Origin: Acidimicrobiia bacterium
GTDB lineage: Bacteria; Actinomycetota; Acidimicrobiia; IMCC26256; JAMXLJ01
Reading direction: 5' to 3'
Assembly: GCA_035651955.1 (NCBI GenBank)
Contig: DASRES010000035.1
Span: forward strand, 1 to 64,000
Length of the DNA: 64,000 bases
The notes under the pieces are model-generated. The model was given only the letters and a program-made list of their open reading frames with translations, was not told the origin of the DNA and ran no database searches. The position numbers and the translations under genes are program-made. The stretch's first letter is position 1. Every line of letters starts with the position of its first letter. Below are positions 36,389-46,911 of the stretch, piece after piece.

Positions 36389-37402
36389 TCAGGCCCCGAC
36401 CGTGAGACGGGCGGCCACGGCGTGATCGTGCACCCGGTGCGCCATCTCGCGGGCGAGCATCAGGAGGTGCGACGCCCGGTCGACGTCGTGATGGGCGAGC
36501 CCGCACGCCGGCGTGACGAGGGCCTGGGTCCGGAGCTGGACGGGGTCACAACCCCGCCGGGTGAGCTCGCACCACAGCATGACGAGCGACCGCCACGTCG
36601 GCTCGCACGAGTCGCCGACGGGCCGGTCCGTCGGTACGGCGCCCCACGCGACCCAGCCACCGGCCTCGAGATGGCGCCCGATCGCCGACGCGTCGGCAAG
36701 GAGGTCGGCACGCACGTCGACGCCGAGGATGCGCGGGCCGGCCTCGAGCGCGAGCAGGTGGGCGGTCTCGCCGCACGCGTGCACGCCGGTCGTGCACGTG
36801 GTGGCGGCGAGCGCGCCCGACAGGATGTCGACGGCCGCCTCGTGATCGAGCGGCGGATCATCGTCGCGCCAGACGACGAGCCCGGGTTCGTCGAAGAAGA
36901 GGACGAGCGACGTGCCAGGGAGCCGGTCCGCGACGACGTCCTCGAGCGCGGTCGCCCACGCGCGCGCGAGCTGCGCGCCGCGGCGGAACGCGCGGGCGCG
37001 CGGCATGCCGGCGTCGAACAGCGCGAGGCCGAGCGTCAACGGGCCGGCCGTCTGCATCTTCACGCGCCGCGGCGGCTGCTTGCTCGCGGCGACCGCGTCG
37101 ACGAACGCGAGCGTTCCCGCGTGCGCGACGTCGTCGAGCACCGGGCGGATGGGCGCGTCCTGCAACGCGGGATCGACGTGGATCGTGCCGTCGCGCGCGA
37201 TTCGCACCTCGGGGAGCGCGCGAACGGAGCGCTGGATGACGCCCTCGTCACGCGCGCGGCGCGGCAACTCGGGCGCGGCAGGCAGCGACGGGTGCCGCGC
37301 GAGCACGAGCTGCGCCGCAGCGCGCGGATCGGTGTGCGGGAGACTGCCGATGCTCGTCGCGAGACCGGGCGCGAGGCTGTCTCCATCGGGGCCGCTGGGC
37401 AT
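36389..37402 (-). CDS. MetE C-terminal-like (UROD/MetE fold) protein
   Basis: 337 residues, equivalent to only the catalytic half of cobalamin-independent methionine synthase. It begins with LATSIGSLPHTDP, the conserved start of this fold. The zinc-type His-x-Cys is present in TGVHACGETAHL (about 220) and a late Cys in LVTPACGLAHHD (about 300). As I recall, a similar short MetE-like protein lies next to ligA in mycobacteria. Whether it methylates homocysteine, a corrinoid protein or something else is unknown. TATACT lies 9 nt upstream of its ATG, so it is probably leaderless. A complete cobalamin-dependent MetH is also in this window. Confidence 0.8.
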   Translation of the reverse strand: MPSGPDGDSLAPGLATSIGSLPHTDPRAAAQLVLARHPSLPAAPELPRRARDEGVIQRSVRALPEVRIARDGTIHVDPALQDAPIRPVLDDVAHAGTLAFVDAVAASKQPPRRVKMQTAGPLTLGLALFDAGMPRARAFRRGAQLARAWATALEDVVADRLPGTSLVLFFDEPGLVVWRDDDPPLDHEAAVDILSGALAATTCTTGVHACGETAHLLALEAGPRILGVDVRADLLADASAIGRHLEAGGWVAWGAVPTDRPVGDSCEPTWRSLVMLWCELTRRGCDPVQLRTQALVTPACGLAHHDVDRASHLLMLAREMAHRVHDHAVAARLTVGA

Positions 37403-38351
37403 GGGAGCCGTAGTATATGGACGGCTCTCGTCGTCCCCGGAGGTCGTACTGGCGCGCGTCGCAACGTCCCGGCATGTCGTTCCGAGCGTGTGGGCCCTGC
37501 GCGTGATGTGGCTGATCCTGCCGGTGACCGCGGGACCGGCCGCGGCCGACGCGCTCGACGCGTGGTCGCGCGCGCCGCGGGTTCTCGCGTCCGTGCTGCT
37601 GTGGCTGGCATGGGCCGCGGTGCTCGTCGCGGTGCTCGCGCCGCGGCCGGTGGGGTTGACGGCGGCACGGCTCGTCGCGCCGGCATTCGCCGGGCTCGCG
37701 ATCGCGTGCGCGTGGAGCGCGTCGACCGTTGCAACAGTCGGCGCGATCGTGACCACGGTCGTCGCGATGCTCCTCGTGTGCGCGCCGTCGTTCGGACGGT
37801 CGTCGGCCGAGGGCGTCGCGTACGGCGACGAGGCGCGCTTCCCCTTGAAGATCCCGCCCGCGCTGCTCGTGGGCCCGTTGCCGCTCGTCGTCGCGACCGT
37901 CGTCGCGGCCGGCGTGACCGGGCCGCTGCTGCTCGCGGACGAACGGCTCGTGCCCGGTGCCGTCGCCACCGTCGTCGGGGTGCCGGTCGCGGCACTCCTG
38001 ACGCGCGCGTTGCACCGGCTGTCCTCGCGGTGGTGCGTGCTCGTCCCCGCTGGCATCACCCTGGTGGACGGGATGACGCTCGGCGAGGCGGTCCTCTTCC
38101 CACGCGAGCGTGTCGCGCGCCTCGAGAGCGCACCGCTCCAACCGCCGGCCGGCGCGCTCGACCTCCGCCTCGGCGCGTCGGTCCGTTCGGTCGGGCTGCG
38201 TCTGACCGAGGACGCGCAGCTCCTGACCGCGTCGCGCGGCTGGCGCACGGGCACGAAGGTCACGACGTCGCTGCTGCTCTTCGCGCCCGTCCAGCCCGAG
38301 GTGCTGCGCGCCGAGGTGGCGCGTCGTGATCGTCAGCGCAACACCACGTAG
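37401..38351 (+). CDS. Polytopic membrane protein of unknown function
   Basis: About 316 residues if ATG 37401 is used. Hydrophobic helices at about 36-55, 62-82, 88-105, 112-130 and a pair at about 150-200; the C-terminal third (SSRWCVLVPAGITLVDGMT ... GWRTGTKVTTSLLLFAPV) is soluble and beta-rich. I do not recognise the family. The start is uncertain: the ATG at 37401 overlaps the start codon of the divergent MetE-like gene, whereas GGAGG at 37439-37443 is followed 5 nt later by an in-frame CTG (37449), and a GTG lies at 37488. It overlaps the convergent exchanger gene by 19 bp. Confidence 0.65.
   Translation: MGAVVYGRLSSSPEVVLARVATSRHVVPSVWALRVMWLILPVTAGPAAADALDAWSRAPRVLASVLLWLAWAAVLVAVLAPRPVGLTAARLVAPAFAGLAIACAWSASTVATVGAIVTTVVAMLLVCAPSFGRSSAEGVAYGDEARFPLKIPPALLVGPLPLVVATVVAAGVTGPLLLADERLVPGAVATVVGVPVAALLTRALHRLSSRWCVLVPAGITLVDGMTLGEAVLFPRERVARLESAPLQPPAGALDLRLGASVRSVGLRLTEDAQLLTASRGWRTGTKVTTSLLLFAPVQPEVLRAEVARRDRQRNTT
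37412..37417 (-). promoter_or_regulatory. -10 element of the MetE-like gene
   Basis: On the minus strand TATACT (5 of 6 consensus bases) ends 9 nt before the ATG at 37402. On the plus strand the same bases form a TAGTATAT stretch that may serve the divergent membrane protein. Confidence 0.5.
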
Positions 38352-39292
38352 ACGACGAACGCGCCGTACGAAGCGAGGAACACGAGCCCCTCCGGCCTGC
38401 GCAGCCGGCCTGCAACGGCGCCGACGACCGCGACGAGGGCCCAGGCGACGAGCATGGCGACGGCGGGTCCGTGCAGCGCGGTCGAGTCGACGATGCGCAG
38501 CGGCCGGACGATCGCAGCCGCGCCGAGCGTCATCGTCGCGTTGTACGCGACGGAGCCCACGACCGCGGCGACCACGGCCTCCGTCGCGCCGCGGCGCGCG
38601 GCTGACCACGCGAGCACCACGAGCTCGAACGCGGTGACGAACCCCACCAACGTCAGGCTGAGCTCCGTCTGCGTCGACTCGACGGTCGTGATGCGACGGA
38701 CCGCCTCGACGAGCAGCGTCGCGCCCGCCGCCATGGCGACTACACCCGCGAGGAGGAGGGCGAGGTCACGTCCGACCCGCGCCGACACGCCGCGGGCCTG
38801 TTGCTCGCGCGCGGCGACGAGGTCCTCCGCCTCGCCGAGCGCCGGCGGGGCGCGCTCCGCGAGCCAGACCGCGCCGACATATCCGATGTACAACGCGACG
38901 AGCACGGCACCCTCGACGCGACCGACCCGCCCGTCCCAGAGGAAGGCGACGGCCGTGATGCCGGCCGGGATGCCGAGGAACGCGTACCGCCGGACGCGGC
39001 GACCGAACGGCAGCGGCGCGACGAGCGCGCCCACGCCCAGCGCGACGAGGCACGCGGCGACGTTGGCGCCGACGACGTCACCGAGGGCGACGGCGGGCGC
39101 CTTGCGAACCGCGGCGACGACCGCGGTCGCGAGCTCCTCGGGCTCCGCACCCGCGAGCAGCAACGCGAGGGCGAACGCGCTGACTCCGAGCCGCACCGAC
39201 GCCGCGCTCAGGTGCTCGGCGAAGCTCTCGGCGCCCCAGACGATCGCACCGACCGCGACGACGAGCGCGACGCCCCAGGCGAGGTCGGTCAT
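38333..39292 (-). CDS. CaCA-family sodium/calcium exchanger-like transporter
   Basis: 319 residues, about ten hydrophobic helices in two inverted halves. The alpha-repeat signatures are degenerate but recognisable: GVSAFALALLLAGAEPEELATAV with GDVVGANVAACLVALG in the first half, and SLTLVGFVTAFELVVLAWS with VVAAVVGSVAYNATMTLG in the second. The acidic residues at both repeats support cation exchange; Ca2+ versus another ion cannot be read from sequence. The gene is 9 bp behind mnmA on the same strand and probably the last gene of an iscS-mnmA operon. Confidence 0.83.
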   Translation of the reverse strand: MTDLAWGVALVVAVGAIVWGAESFAEHLSAASVRLGVSAFALALLLAGAEPEELATAVVAAVRKAPAVALGDVVGANVAACLVALGVGALVAPLPFGRRVRRYAFLGIPAGITAVAFLWDGRVGRVEGAVLVALYIGYVGAVWLAERAPPALGEAEDLVAAREQQARGVSARVGRDLALLLAGVVAMAAGATLLVEAVRRITTVESTQTELSLTLVGFVTAFELVVLAWSAARRGATEAVVAAVVGSVAYNATMTLGAAAIVRPLRIVDSTALHGPAVAMLVAWALVAVVGAVAGRLRRPEGLVFLASYGAFVVYVVLR

Positions 39293-39301
39293 GCGCGCCC
39301 G

Positions 39302-40315
39302 TCAGGCTGCGACGCCGCCCGCAACGATCACGTCGCCGTCGTAGAGCGCGACCACCTGCCCGGGCGCGACGCGCGGCTGCGGTACGTCGAAGCGCACCGT
39401 CTCGCCGTCGAACGTCGCGCGAACCGGCGTTCCGTGCGCGCGCACCTGCGCGTCGACGCGCGACACCGGCGAGTGCACCACGACGTCCCGAAGGTGGACC
39501 TCGTCGCGCAGCAGCTCGGCGCGCCGGCCGATCGTGACCGTCGCGGTCGCCGCGTCGACGCCGACGACGTAGCGACGCTCACCCACCGCGACCCCGAGGC
39601 CGCGCCGTTGCCCCACGGTGAACGCGCCGATCCCGTCGTGCGTGCCGACGACGCGGCCGTCGGCGTCCACGATCGGGCCCGGTACGGGCGCCGAGCGGGC
39701 GGCGATGAACGTCGCGCGGTCGTTGCGCCTCACGAAGCAGACGTCCATGCTGTCGGGCTTCTCGGCGGTCCGCAGGCCGAGCCGTCGCGCGTGCGCGCGC
39801 ACGGTCGGCTTGTCGATCTCGCCCACCGGCAGCACGACGCGGTCGAGCACCGGCCCGTCGAGCATGTAGAGCACGTACGACTGGTCCTTGGCGGCGTCCG
39901 CGCCACGTGCGACGCGCCGGCCGAGCGGCGTGTCGACGACCCGTGCGTGGTGGCCGGTGGCCAGCGCGTCGCAGTCGAGCGCGACGGCGCGCGCGAGCAG
40001 CGCGCCGAACTTGACGACGCGGTTGCACTCGACGCACGGGTTCGGGGTCTGCCCGCGCGCGTACCCGTCGACGTACGGATCGACGACGCCGCGCTCGAAG
40101 TCGTCGGTGAGGTCGAGCACGTAGTGCGGCACGTCGAGCTGCGCCGCGACGCGACGGGCGTCCTCGACGTCGCTCACGCTGCAGCACCCGGAGTCGCTCG
40201 GCCCGCCCCAGAGCTTCAGGGTCACGCCGACGACGTCGTGACCCTCCTCCTGCAGCAGCGCGGCCGCGACGGACGAGTCGACGCCCCCGCTCATCGCGAC
40301 CATCACCCGGCTCAC
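39302..40315 (-). CDS. mnmA: tRNA-specific 2-thiouridylase
   Basis: 337 residues. It forms s2U34 in tRNA Glu/Gln/Lys with sulfur relayed from a cysteine desulfurase. PP-loop AMSGGVDSSVAAALL (about 8-22), catalytic cysteines in NPCVECNRVVKFG (about 95) and DVCFVRRND (about 190), and the C-terminal beta-barrel (GIGAFTVGQRRGLGVA). GTG at 40315 overlaps the stop of the desulfurase gene by 4 bp (GTGA), matching the functional link between the two enzymes. Confidence 0.96.
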   Translation of the reverse strand: MSRVMVAMSGGVDSSVAAALLQEEGHDVVGVTLKLWGGPSDSGCCSVSDVEDARRVAAQLDVPHYVLDLTDDFERGVVDPYVDGYARGQTPNPCVECNRVVKFGALLARAVALDCDALATGHHARVVDTPLGRRVARGADAAKDQSYVLYMLDGPVLDRVVLPVGEIDKPTVRAHARRLGLRTAEKPDSMDVCFVRRNDRATFIAARSAPVPGPIVDADGRVVGTHDGIGAFTVGQRRGLGVAVGERRYVVGVDAATATVTIGRRAELLRDEVHLRDVVVHSPVSRVDAQVRAHGTPVRATFDGETVRFDVPQPRVAPGQVVALYDGDVIVAGGVAA

Positions 40316-41496
40316 GTTGCGATCCCGACGCCGCGGAGGCGTGTCACCGCGTCCGGCACGACCGCCAGCGCGTGGTCGACGTCGTCGATGGTCGACGACC
40401 ACCCGAGCGTGAACCGGATCGACCCCCGCGCGGCGGCACGGTCGAGCCCCATCGCGAGCAGCACGTGCGACGGCTCCAACGCGCCCGACGAGCACGACGA
40501 CCCCGCCGAGGCACACACCCCGAGCGTGTCGAGGAGGACGAGGAGCGTCTGCCCGTCGACGTCCGGGAAGCCGACGTTCGCGTTGCCCGCGACGCGCGCG
40601 CCGACGTCGCGCGCGCCGTTGCACCACGATCCCGGGCACGACGCGAGCAACCCGTCGAGCAGGCGGTCGCGCAGCGCCGCGACACGCGTCGCTTCCTGCA
40701 CGACGTCACGCTGCGCGAGCTCGAGCGCGGTCGCGAGACCGACCGCGCCCGCGACGTCGACGGTCCCCGACCGCAGGCCGCGCTCCTGCCCGCCGCCGTC
40801 GATCTCGGGCTCGACGCGGGTACCGTCGCGCGCGGTCAGCGCGCCCGTACCCTTCGGACCACCGAGCTTGTGCGCGGACACGCTGACGAGGTGCGCACCC
40901 GCAGTCGCGCGCCGGAGGTCGAGCCATGCCCCGGCCTGCACCGCGTCGGTGTGGAGCACCGCCTGGGGCGCGCGCTCGCGAAGCAGCGCGGCGACCTCGT
41001 CGATCGGCTGGATGGTGCCGACCTCGTTGTTGACCGTCATCACCGACACCACCGACGTGCGGTCGTCGAGCGTGTCGGCCAACGCAGCCAGGTCCACGGA
41101 GCCGTCACGCGTGACCGGCGCGTGCGTGACCCGGAAGCCGTCGCGCGCGAGCCGATCGGCGGCACGCAGGACGGCCTTGTGCTCGAACGCCGTGACGACG
41201 ACCCGATCGAGCGCCCGATTCGCGTCCCGCGAGGCGCGTGCCGCACCCTTCAGCGCGAGGTTGTCGCCCTCCGTGCCGCCGCTCGTGAACACGACCTCGC
41301 CCGGCCGGGCACCGATCGCGACGGCCACCCGCTCGCGCGCCTCCTCGAGGGCGCGCTTCGCCGCCCGCGCGACGCCGTGCATCCCGGAGGGGTTGCCGTG
41401 GACGTCCGTGAGGTACGGCGTCATCGCGGCGAGGACCTCGGGTCGCATGGGCGTCGTCGCGGCGTGGTCGAGATACGTCGCGGGGCGCGCCTCCAT
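40312..41496 (-). CDS. iscS: Cysteine desulfurase (IscS/NifS class)
   Basis: A PLP enzyme of 394 residues that mobilises sulfur from cysteine for tRNA thiolation and Fe-S clusters. YLDHAATTPMRPEVL at the N-terminus, cofactor-binding His in AFEHKAV, PLP Lys in SVSAHKLGGPKG (about 205) and the catalytic loop Cys in CASAGSSCSSGALEPSHVL (about 330-350). The start is ATG at 41496, with TACACT 9 nt upstream (leaderless). It is coupled to mnmA by a 4-bp overlap, so this copy is probably devoted mainly to s2U. Confidence 0.94.
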   Translation of the reverse strand: MEARPATYLDHAATTPMRPEVLAAMTPYLTDVHGNPSGMHGVARAAKRALEEARERVAVAIGARPGEVVFTSGGTEGDNLALKGAARASRDANRALDRVVVTAFEHKAVLRAADRLARDGFRVTHAPVTRDGSVDLAALADTLDDRTSVVSVMTVNNEVGTIQPIDEVAALLRERAPQAVLHTDAVQAGAWLDLRRATAGAHLVSVSAHKLGGPKGTGALTARDGTRVEPEIDGGGQERGLRSGTVDVAGAVGLATALELAQRDVVQEATRVAALRDRLLDGLLASCPGSWCNGARDVGARVAGNANVGFPDVDGQTLLVLLDTLGVCASAGSSCSSGALEPSHVLLAMGLDRAAARGSIRFTLGWSSTIDDVDHALAVVPDAVTRLRGVGIAT

Positions 41497-41505
41497 CGGG
41501 CGACG

Positions 41506-41511
41506 AGTGTA
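41506..41511 (-). promoter_or_regulatory. -10 element of the iscS-mnmA-exchanger operon
   Basis: On the minus strand TACACT ends 9 nt before the ATG at 41496, with no ribosome-binding site between. Confidence 0.4.
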
Positions 41512-41643
41512 CGAGGGACCCGCCGCGGCGAACCGCGGTTGCGAGGACCCGGCCGCCGCGAAGGCCCTGGTCACGCCGACGATGCACCGCTCGAGAGCTG
41601 CCCGCTGCTGCGCTCGCCCGCGTTGAGTGTCACACCCCGCGCC

Positions 41644-41649
41644 GATACT
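41644..41649 (+). promoter_or_regulatory. -10 element of the 53-residue protein gene
   Basis: GATACT ends 6 nt before the ATG at 41656; TTGAGT lies 15 nt upstream of it. A leaderless transcript is likely. Confidence 0.4.
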
Positions 41650-41655
41650 CGGGCC

Positions 41656-41817
41656 ATGAGCAACCAACTGCGTCTCCTCGAAGGCGGCGACACCCGGCCG
41701 TGGCACCTCGACCCGCAGACGCGGCGAGCCGGCCGGCGGGGCGTCGCGGCCGCCCGGCTCGCGCTCCAGCGGGCGCGCGTCCCCGAGCCCGCGAAGACGC
41801 TCCGGCGCGCCGGATGA
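41656..41817 (+). CDS. Small conserved-looking hypothetical protein (53 residues)
   Basis: It starts MSNQLRLLEGGDTRPWHLDPQ and continues with TRRAGRRGVAAARLALQRA; an acidic/aromatic N-terminal half and a basic amphipathic C-terminal helix. Similar short proteins with a PWxLDxxTRxxGRxGVAxAR pattern occur next to housekeeping genes in actinobacteria, as far as I recall, with unknown function; a nucleic-acid or ribosome partner is a guess. Its own promoter and good start support it as real. It is divergent from iscS and convergent with the mutase gene. Confidence 0.7.
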   Translation: MSNQLRLLEGGDTRPWHLDPQTRRAGRRGVAAARLALQRARVPEPAKTLRRAG

Positions 41818-41846
41818 CCGACCGGCGACCGTCTCGCGCCGCGCGG

Positions 41847-43457
<1,611 letters not shown>

Positions 43458-43570
43458 CTTCCCCCGCCGCCCACCCGGCGCGCGAGCCCGGGTGCCCCGG
43501 TGGCCGTCCCGAAACCCGGCACTTCACTCGAAACCCTCAACGGGGTGGGTGCACGTGCCGATCGGCAATC

Positions 43571-46500
43571 GTGGAACCGACGCAGCCGGCCACGACCCCC
43601 GAACCGGGGGGTGACGGTGACCGCGCGTCCGCGCGGCGACCGCCGGACTGCGTCTCCCAACCGGCCGGGACCCGCGTCCGACGGGTCGCCGGCAAGCGAA
43701 CGGGCCGCCGGCGCGGAGCCCGCGAGGTCGCGCCCGTCCCGGAGTCGGCCCGCCTCGGGGTGCCCTCGTCGCGGGTCGAGCCCGCGGCGGCGCGGACGGT
43801 CGGCCCGCGGTGGCTGCGGTCGCGCTGGACCGCCTGGATCCTGCTCGCCGCCTGCGTCGGGCTCACGTTCGCCGTGTGGGGTCACTCCCTCGCGGATCGC
43901 GACGCGTCACAGCGCCGCCGCGACCGCGAGCACCAAGCCGAGCTGACCGACGCGCTGACGACGCAGCTCGGGCACGTGCGCTCCGCGCTCGCCGGGGCGC
44001 ACGCGTGGTTCGACGCAGGGACGGGCGCGTCGGGCTCGAGCCTGGCGTCGTACACCGCGGTCGTGAACCTCATGCAGCGCGAGCCGGGCGTGCTCGGCAT
44101 CGGGTTCGTCCAGGCCGGCCCGGGCGGACGGATGACGGTCACGAACGCCGAGCCGGCGGTCCTCGCCGACACGATCGACGGGGTCGACGTGGGCGCGGTG
44201 CCGGGTGCGACGGCCGCGCTCGACCACGCGCGTGATCTCGGTGACGTCACGTTCAGCGACTCGTACACGTTCGACGCCAACGCGAAGGTACGCATCGGAT
44301 CGGGCGGCGGCGCGTTCGCCGCGATCGCGCCGGTCTACACGTCGCCGACGGTCCCCGCGGAGCTGCCGGCCCGTCGCGCCGAGCTGCGCGGATGGGCAAT
44401 CGCGGTCGTCGACGCGCAGGCCTTCCTGCAGAGCGTCGTCGCGCGCACACCGGGGTTCGAGCGGGTGGCGCTGTACGACGGCGCGACGACCAGCGCGGCG
44501 AAGGCGATGGCCCACGTGCCGACGGCGAAGCTCGCCAACGAACGGCCCGCGCCGACACGCACGATGCGCGTCACGACCGTGGACGGGCACACGTGGACGG
44601 TCCAGTACCGCGCGTTCTTCGACACCGAGGATCCGGAGGTCGCGTCGACGCGCGCGCTCCTGCTCTACGCCGGGCTGGCGCTGAGCTTCCTCGTGTTCGT
44701 CATCGCACAGATCGTTCGCCGTTCCGAGACGCGCGCGCAGCGACTGGTCAACGAAGCAACCGAGTCGCTGCGGGCCAGCGAGGCGTGGTTCCAGGCGATC
44801 GTCCAGAGCTCGAGCGACATCTTCTTCGTCGTCGACGACGACGGTGTCATCCGGTACGCGAGCCCGGCGTTCGAGTGGATGCTCGGATACCCGCGTCACG
44901 CCGCGGTCGGTTGGAACATCACCACGCTGGTCCACCCCGACGACCGTGAGCGGGCGATCGAGGCGTTCGCGCAGTTCGCCGAGGGCCGGCTGAACGAGCC
45001 GTGCCGATGCCGCGCCGGTCGCGCTGACGGCACGTGGGTCGACGTCGAGGCCGTCGCGAGCAACCTGACGCGGAACCCCGCGATCGGCGGCCACGTGATC
45101 TCCGTGCGGGACGTCACGGAGCGCCGGAAGGCCGCGACCGCGCTCGCCGAGGCGCAGGAGCTGTTCCGGATCGCGTTCGAGGAGGCACCGATCGGGATGT
45201 GCATCACCGACGTCGAGGGCGTCGTGATGCGGGCCAACCATTCCCTCGGTCGCATCCTCGGCTACACGCCCGAGGCACTCGTCGGCGTCCGCATGGCCGA
45301 CCTCACGCACCCCGACGACGTCGCGATGAGCCAGGCCGAGCTCGCGCGGCTGAAGGAGACCGGCGTCGAGGGCTACCGGATCGAGAAGCGCTACATCCAC
45401 CGCGACGGGCGCACCGTCTGGACGTCACTCAGCGTGTCGCTCGTGCGCGACGCGGACGGCAACCCGCTGTACACCGTCGGCCAGACCGAGGACATCACCG
45501 AGCGGAAGGCGATCGCGGACCGGCTCGCGCACGCGGCGATCCACGACCCGCTAACCGGGCTGCCGAACCGCGTGCTGTTCATGGACCGTCTCCAGCACGC
45601 GCTCACGCGCGCCGAGCGCAGAGGTACGCGCGTCGGTGTCGTGTTCCTCGACCTGGACCGCTTCAAGCTCGTCAACGACAGCCTCGGTCACACGGCGGGC
45701 GACCGGCTCCTCGTCGCCGTCGCCGACCGGCTCCGCGGCGCGCTCCGGCCGAGCGACACGGTCGCGCGCTTCGGCGGGGACGAGTTCGTCGTGCTGTGCG
45801 ACGACGTCCTCGGCGAGGACGCGACCGTCGAGATCGCGTCGCGCATGGCGCACGCGGTCGCCCGCCCCGTCCTGCTCCCGGAGGGCGAGGTGTTCGTGAC
45901 CGCGAGCATCGGCGTCGCCGTCTCCGGTCGTCCCGGCGACAGCGCGGACAACCTGCTGCGCGACGCGGACACCGCGATGTACCGCGCGAAGGACCAGGGC
46001 CGGGCGCGCACGGAGGTGTTCGACGAGCGCACGCACGACCGTGCCGTCCATCACCTGCGCACCGGCAACGACCTGCACCGCGCGCTGCAGCGCGGCGAGT
46101 TCGAGGTGCACTACCAGCCCGTCGTCGACCTCGAGACGGGACGCGTGTCGGGCTTCGAGGCCCTCGTCCGCTGGCAGCACCCGACGCGGGGGCTCGTCCA
46201 CCCGGGCGACTTCATCTCGCTCGCAGAGGAGACCGGCCTGATCGTGCCGCTCGGCGCGTGGGTGCTCGAGGAGGCGTGCCGCCAGGTCGTCGAGTGGCAG
46301 CACCACCGGCCCGCAGGCGCGCGCCCGTTGACGATCAGCGTGAACCTCTCGCCGCGCCAGCTCGCCGAGCCCACGTTGCACGACGAGGTGACGCGCATCC
46401 TCGCCGAGACCGGCATCGACCCCGACGCGGTGTGGCTCGAGATCACCGAGAGCACACTGATGCACGACGCCGAGTCGGCCGTGTCGACGCTGCGCGCGCT

Positions 46501-46885
46501 GCGTCTTCTCGGCGTCCACCTCAGCGTCGACGACTTCGGCACGGGCTACTCGTCGCTCAGCTACCTCAAGCGCTTCCCGGTGGAGGCGCTGAAGGTCGAC
46601 CGCAGCTTCGTCGACGGGCTGGGCCACGAGCCGGGTGACTCCGCGATCGTCACCGCGGTCGTCACCATGGCCCATGCGCTCGGCCTGCGCGCGGTGGCCG
46701 AGGGTCTGGAGACGCCGGTGCAGCTCGGCGAGCTCCGCACGCTGGGCTGCGACATGGCGCAGGGCTTCCTGTTCGGGGTGCCGCGTTCGGCCGCGGACCT
46801 CGGCGACCATCCCGCCGACGACCTCAGCACGTGGCAACTGGCCGACGCGCAGGACGCCCACGGCGGCGAACGCCGCGCCGGCTGA
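43571..46885 (+). CDS. CHASE-like PAS-PAS-GGDEF-EAL c-di-GMP signalling protein
   Basis: 1104 residues. A long Pro/Arg-rich N-terminus (about 80 residues), TM1 (WILLAACVGLTFAVWG, about 87-103), an extracytoplasmic CHASE-like domain (GVLGIGFVQAGPGG region), TM2 (LLLYAGLALSFLVFVIAQIV, about 362-382), two PAS domains (about 400-520 and 530-655), GGDEF with intact GGDEF and RxxD (RPSD) near 733, and EAL (about 835-1090) with EALVRW, NLSPRQ, EITES, DDFGTGYSS, KVDRS and EGLET. Both catalytic sites look intact. The start at 43571 is uncertain because of the non-conserved N-terminus. The gene converges on the Tad pilus operon. Confidence 0.92.
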   Translation: MEPTQPATTPEPGGDGDRASARRPPDCVSQPAGTRVRRVAGKRTGRRRGAREVAPVPESARLGVPSSRVEPAAARTVGPRWLRSRWTAWILLAACVGLTFAVWGHSLADRDASQRRRDREHQAELTDALTTQLGHVRSALAGAHAWFDAGTGASGSSLASYTAVVNLMQREPGVLGIGFVQAGPGGRMTVTNAEPAVLADTIDGVDVGAVPGATAALDHARDLGDVTFSDSYTFDANAKVRIGSGGGAFAAIAPVYTSPTVPAELPARRAELRGWAIAVVDAQAFLQSVVARTPGFERVALYDGATTSAAKAMAHVPTAKLANERPAPTRTMRVTTVDGHTWTVQYRAFFDTEDPEVASTRALLLYAGLALSFLVFVIAQIVRRSETRAQRLVNEATESLRASEAWFQAIVQSSSDIFFVVDDDGVIRYASPAFEWMLGYPRHAAVGWNITTLVHPDDRERAIEAFAQFAEGRLNEPCRCRAGRADGTWVDVEAVASNLTRNPAIGGHVISVRDVTERRKAATALAEAQELFRIAFEEAPIGMCITDVEGVVMRANHSLGRILGYTPEALVGVRMADLTHPDDVAMSQAELARLKETGVEGYRIEKRYIHRDGRTVWTSLSVSLVRDADGNPLYTVGQTEDITERKAIADRLAHAAIHDPLTGLPNRVLFMDRLQHALTRAERRGTRVGVVFLDLDRFKLVNDSLGHTAGDRLLVAVADRLRGALRPSDTVARFGGDEFVVLCDDVLGEDATVEIASRMAHAVARPVLLPEGEVFVTASIGVAVSGRPGDSADNLLRDADTAMYRAKDQGRARTEVFDERTHDRAVHHLRTGNDLHRALQRGEFEVHYQPVVDLETGRVSGFEALVRWQHPTRGLVHPGDFISLAEETGLIVPLGAWVLEEACRQVVEWQHHRPAGARPLTISVNLSPRQLAEPTLHDEVTRILAETGIDPDAVWLEITESTLMHDAESAVSTLRALRLLGVHLSVDDFGTGYSSLSYLKRFPVEALKVDRSFVDGLGHEPGDSAIVTAVVTMAHALGLRAVAEGLETPVQLGELRTLGCDMAQGFLFGVPRSAADLGDHPADDLSTWQLADAQDAHGGERRAG

Positions 46886-46889
46886 TCCG

Positions 46890-46911
46890 CGCGCCGCTCA
46901 CAACCGGCGCG
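46890..46911. terminator. Hairpin between GGDEF-EAL gene and Tad operon end
   Basis: CGCGCCG and CGGCGCG pair around the 8-nt loop CTCACAAC, which contains the stop codon of the last Tad gene. It is shared by two convergent transcription units; no U-tract. Confidence 0.45.

Noticed and set aside
36389-37402. Complete cobalamin-independent methionine synthase (metE)
   Set aside because: Only the C-terminal catalytic half (337 residues) is present; full MetE is about 750 residues, and no N-terminal half is found.
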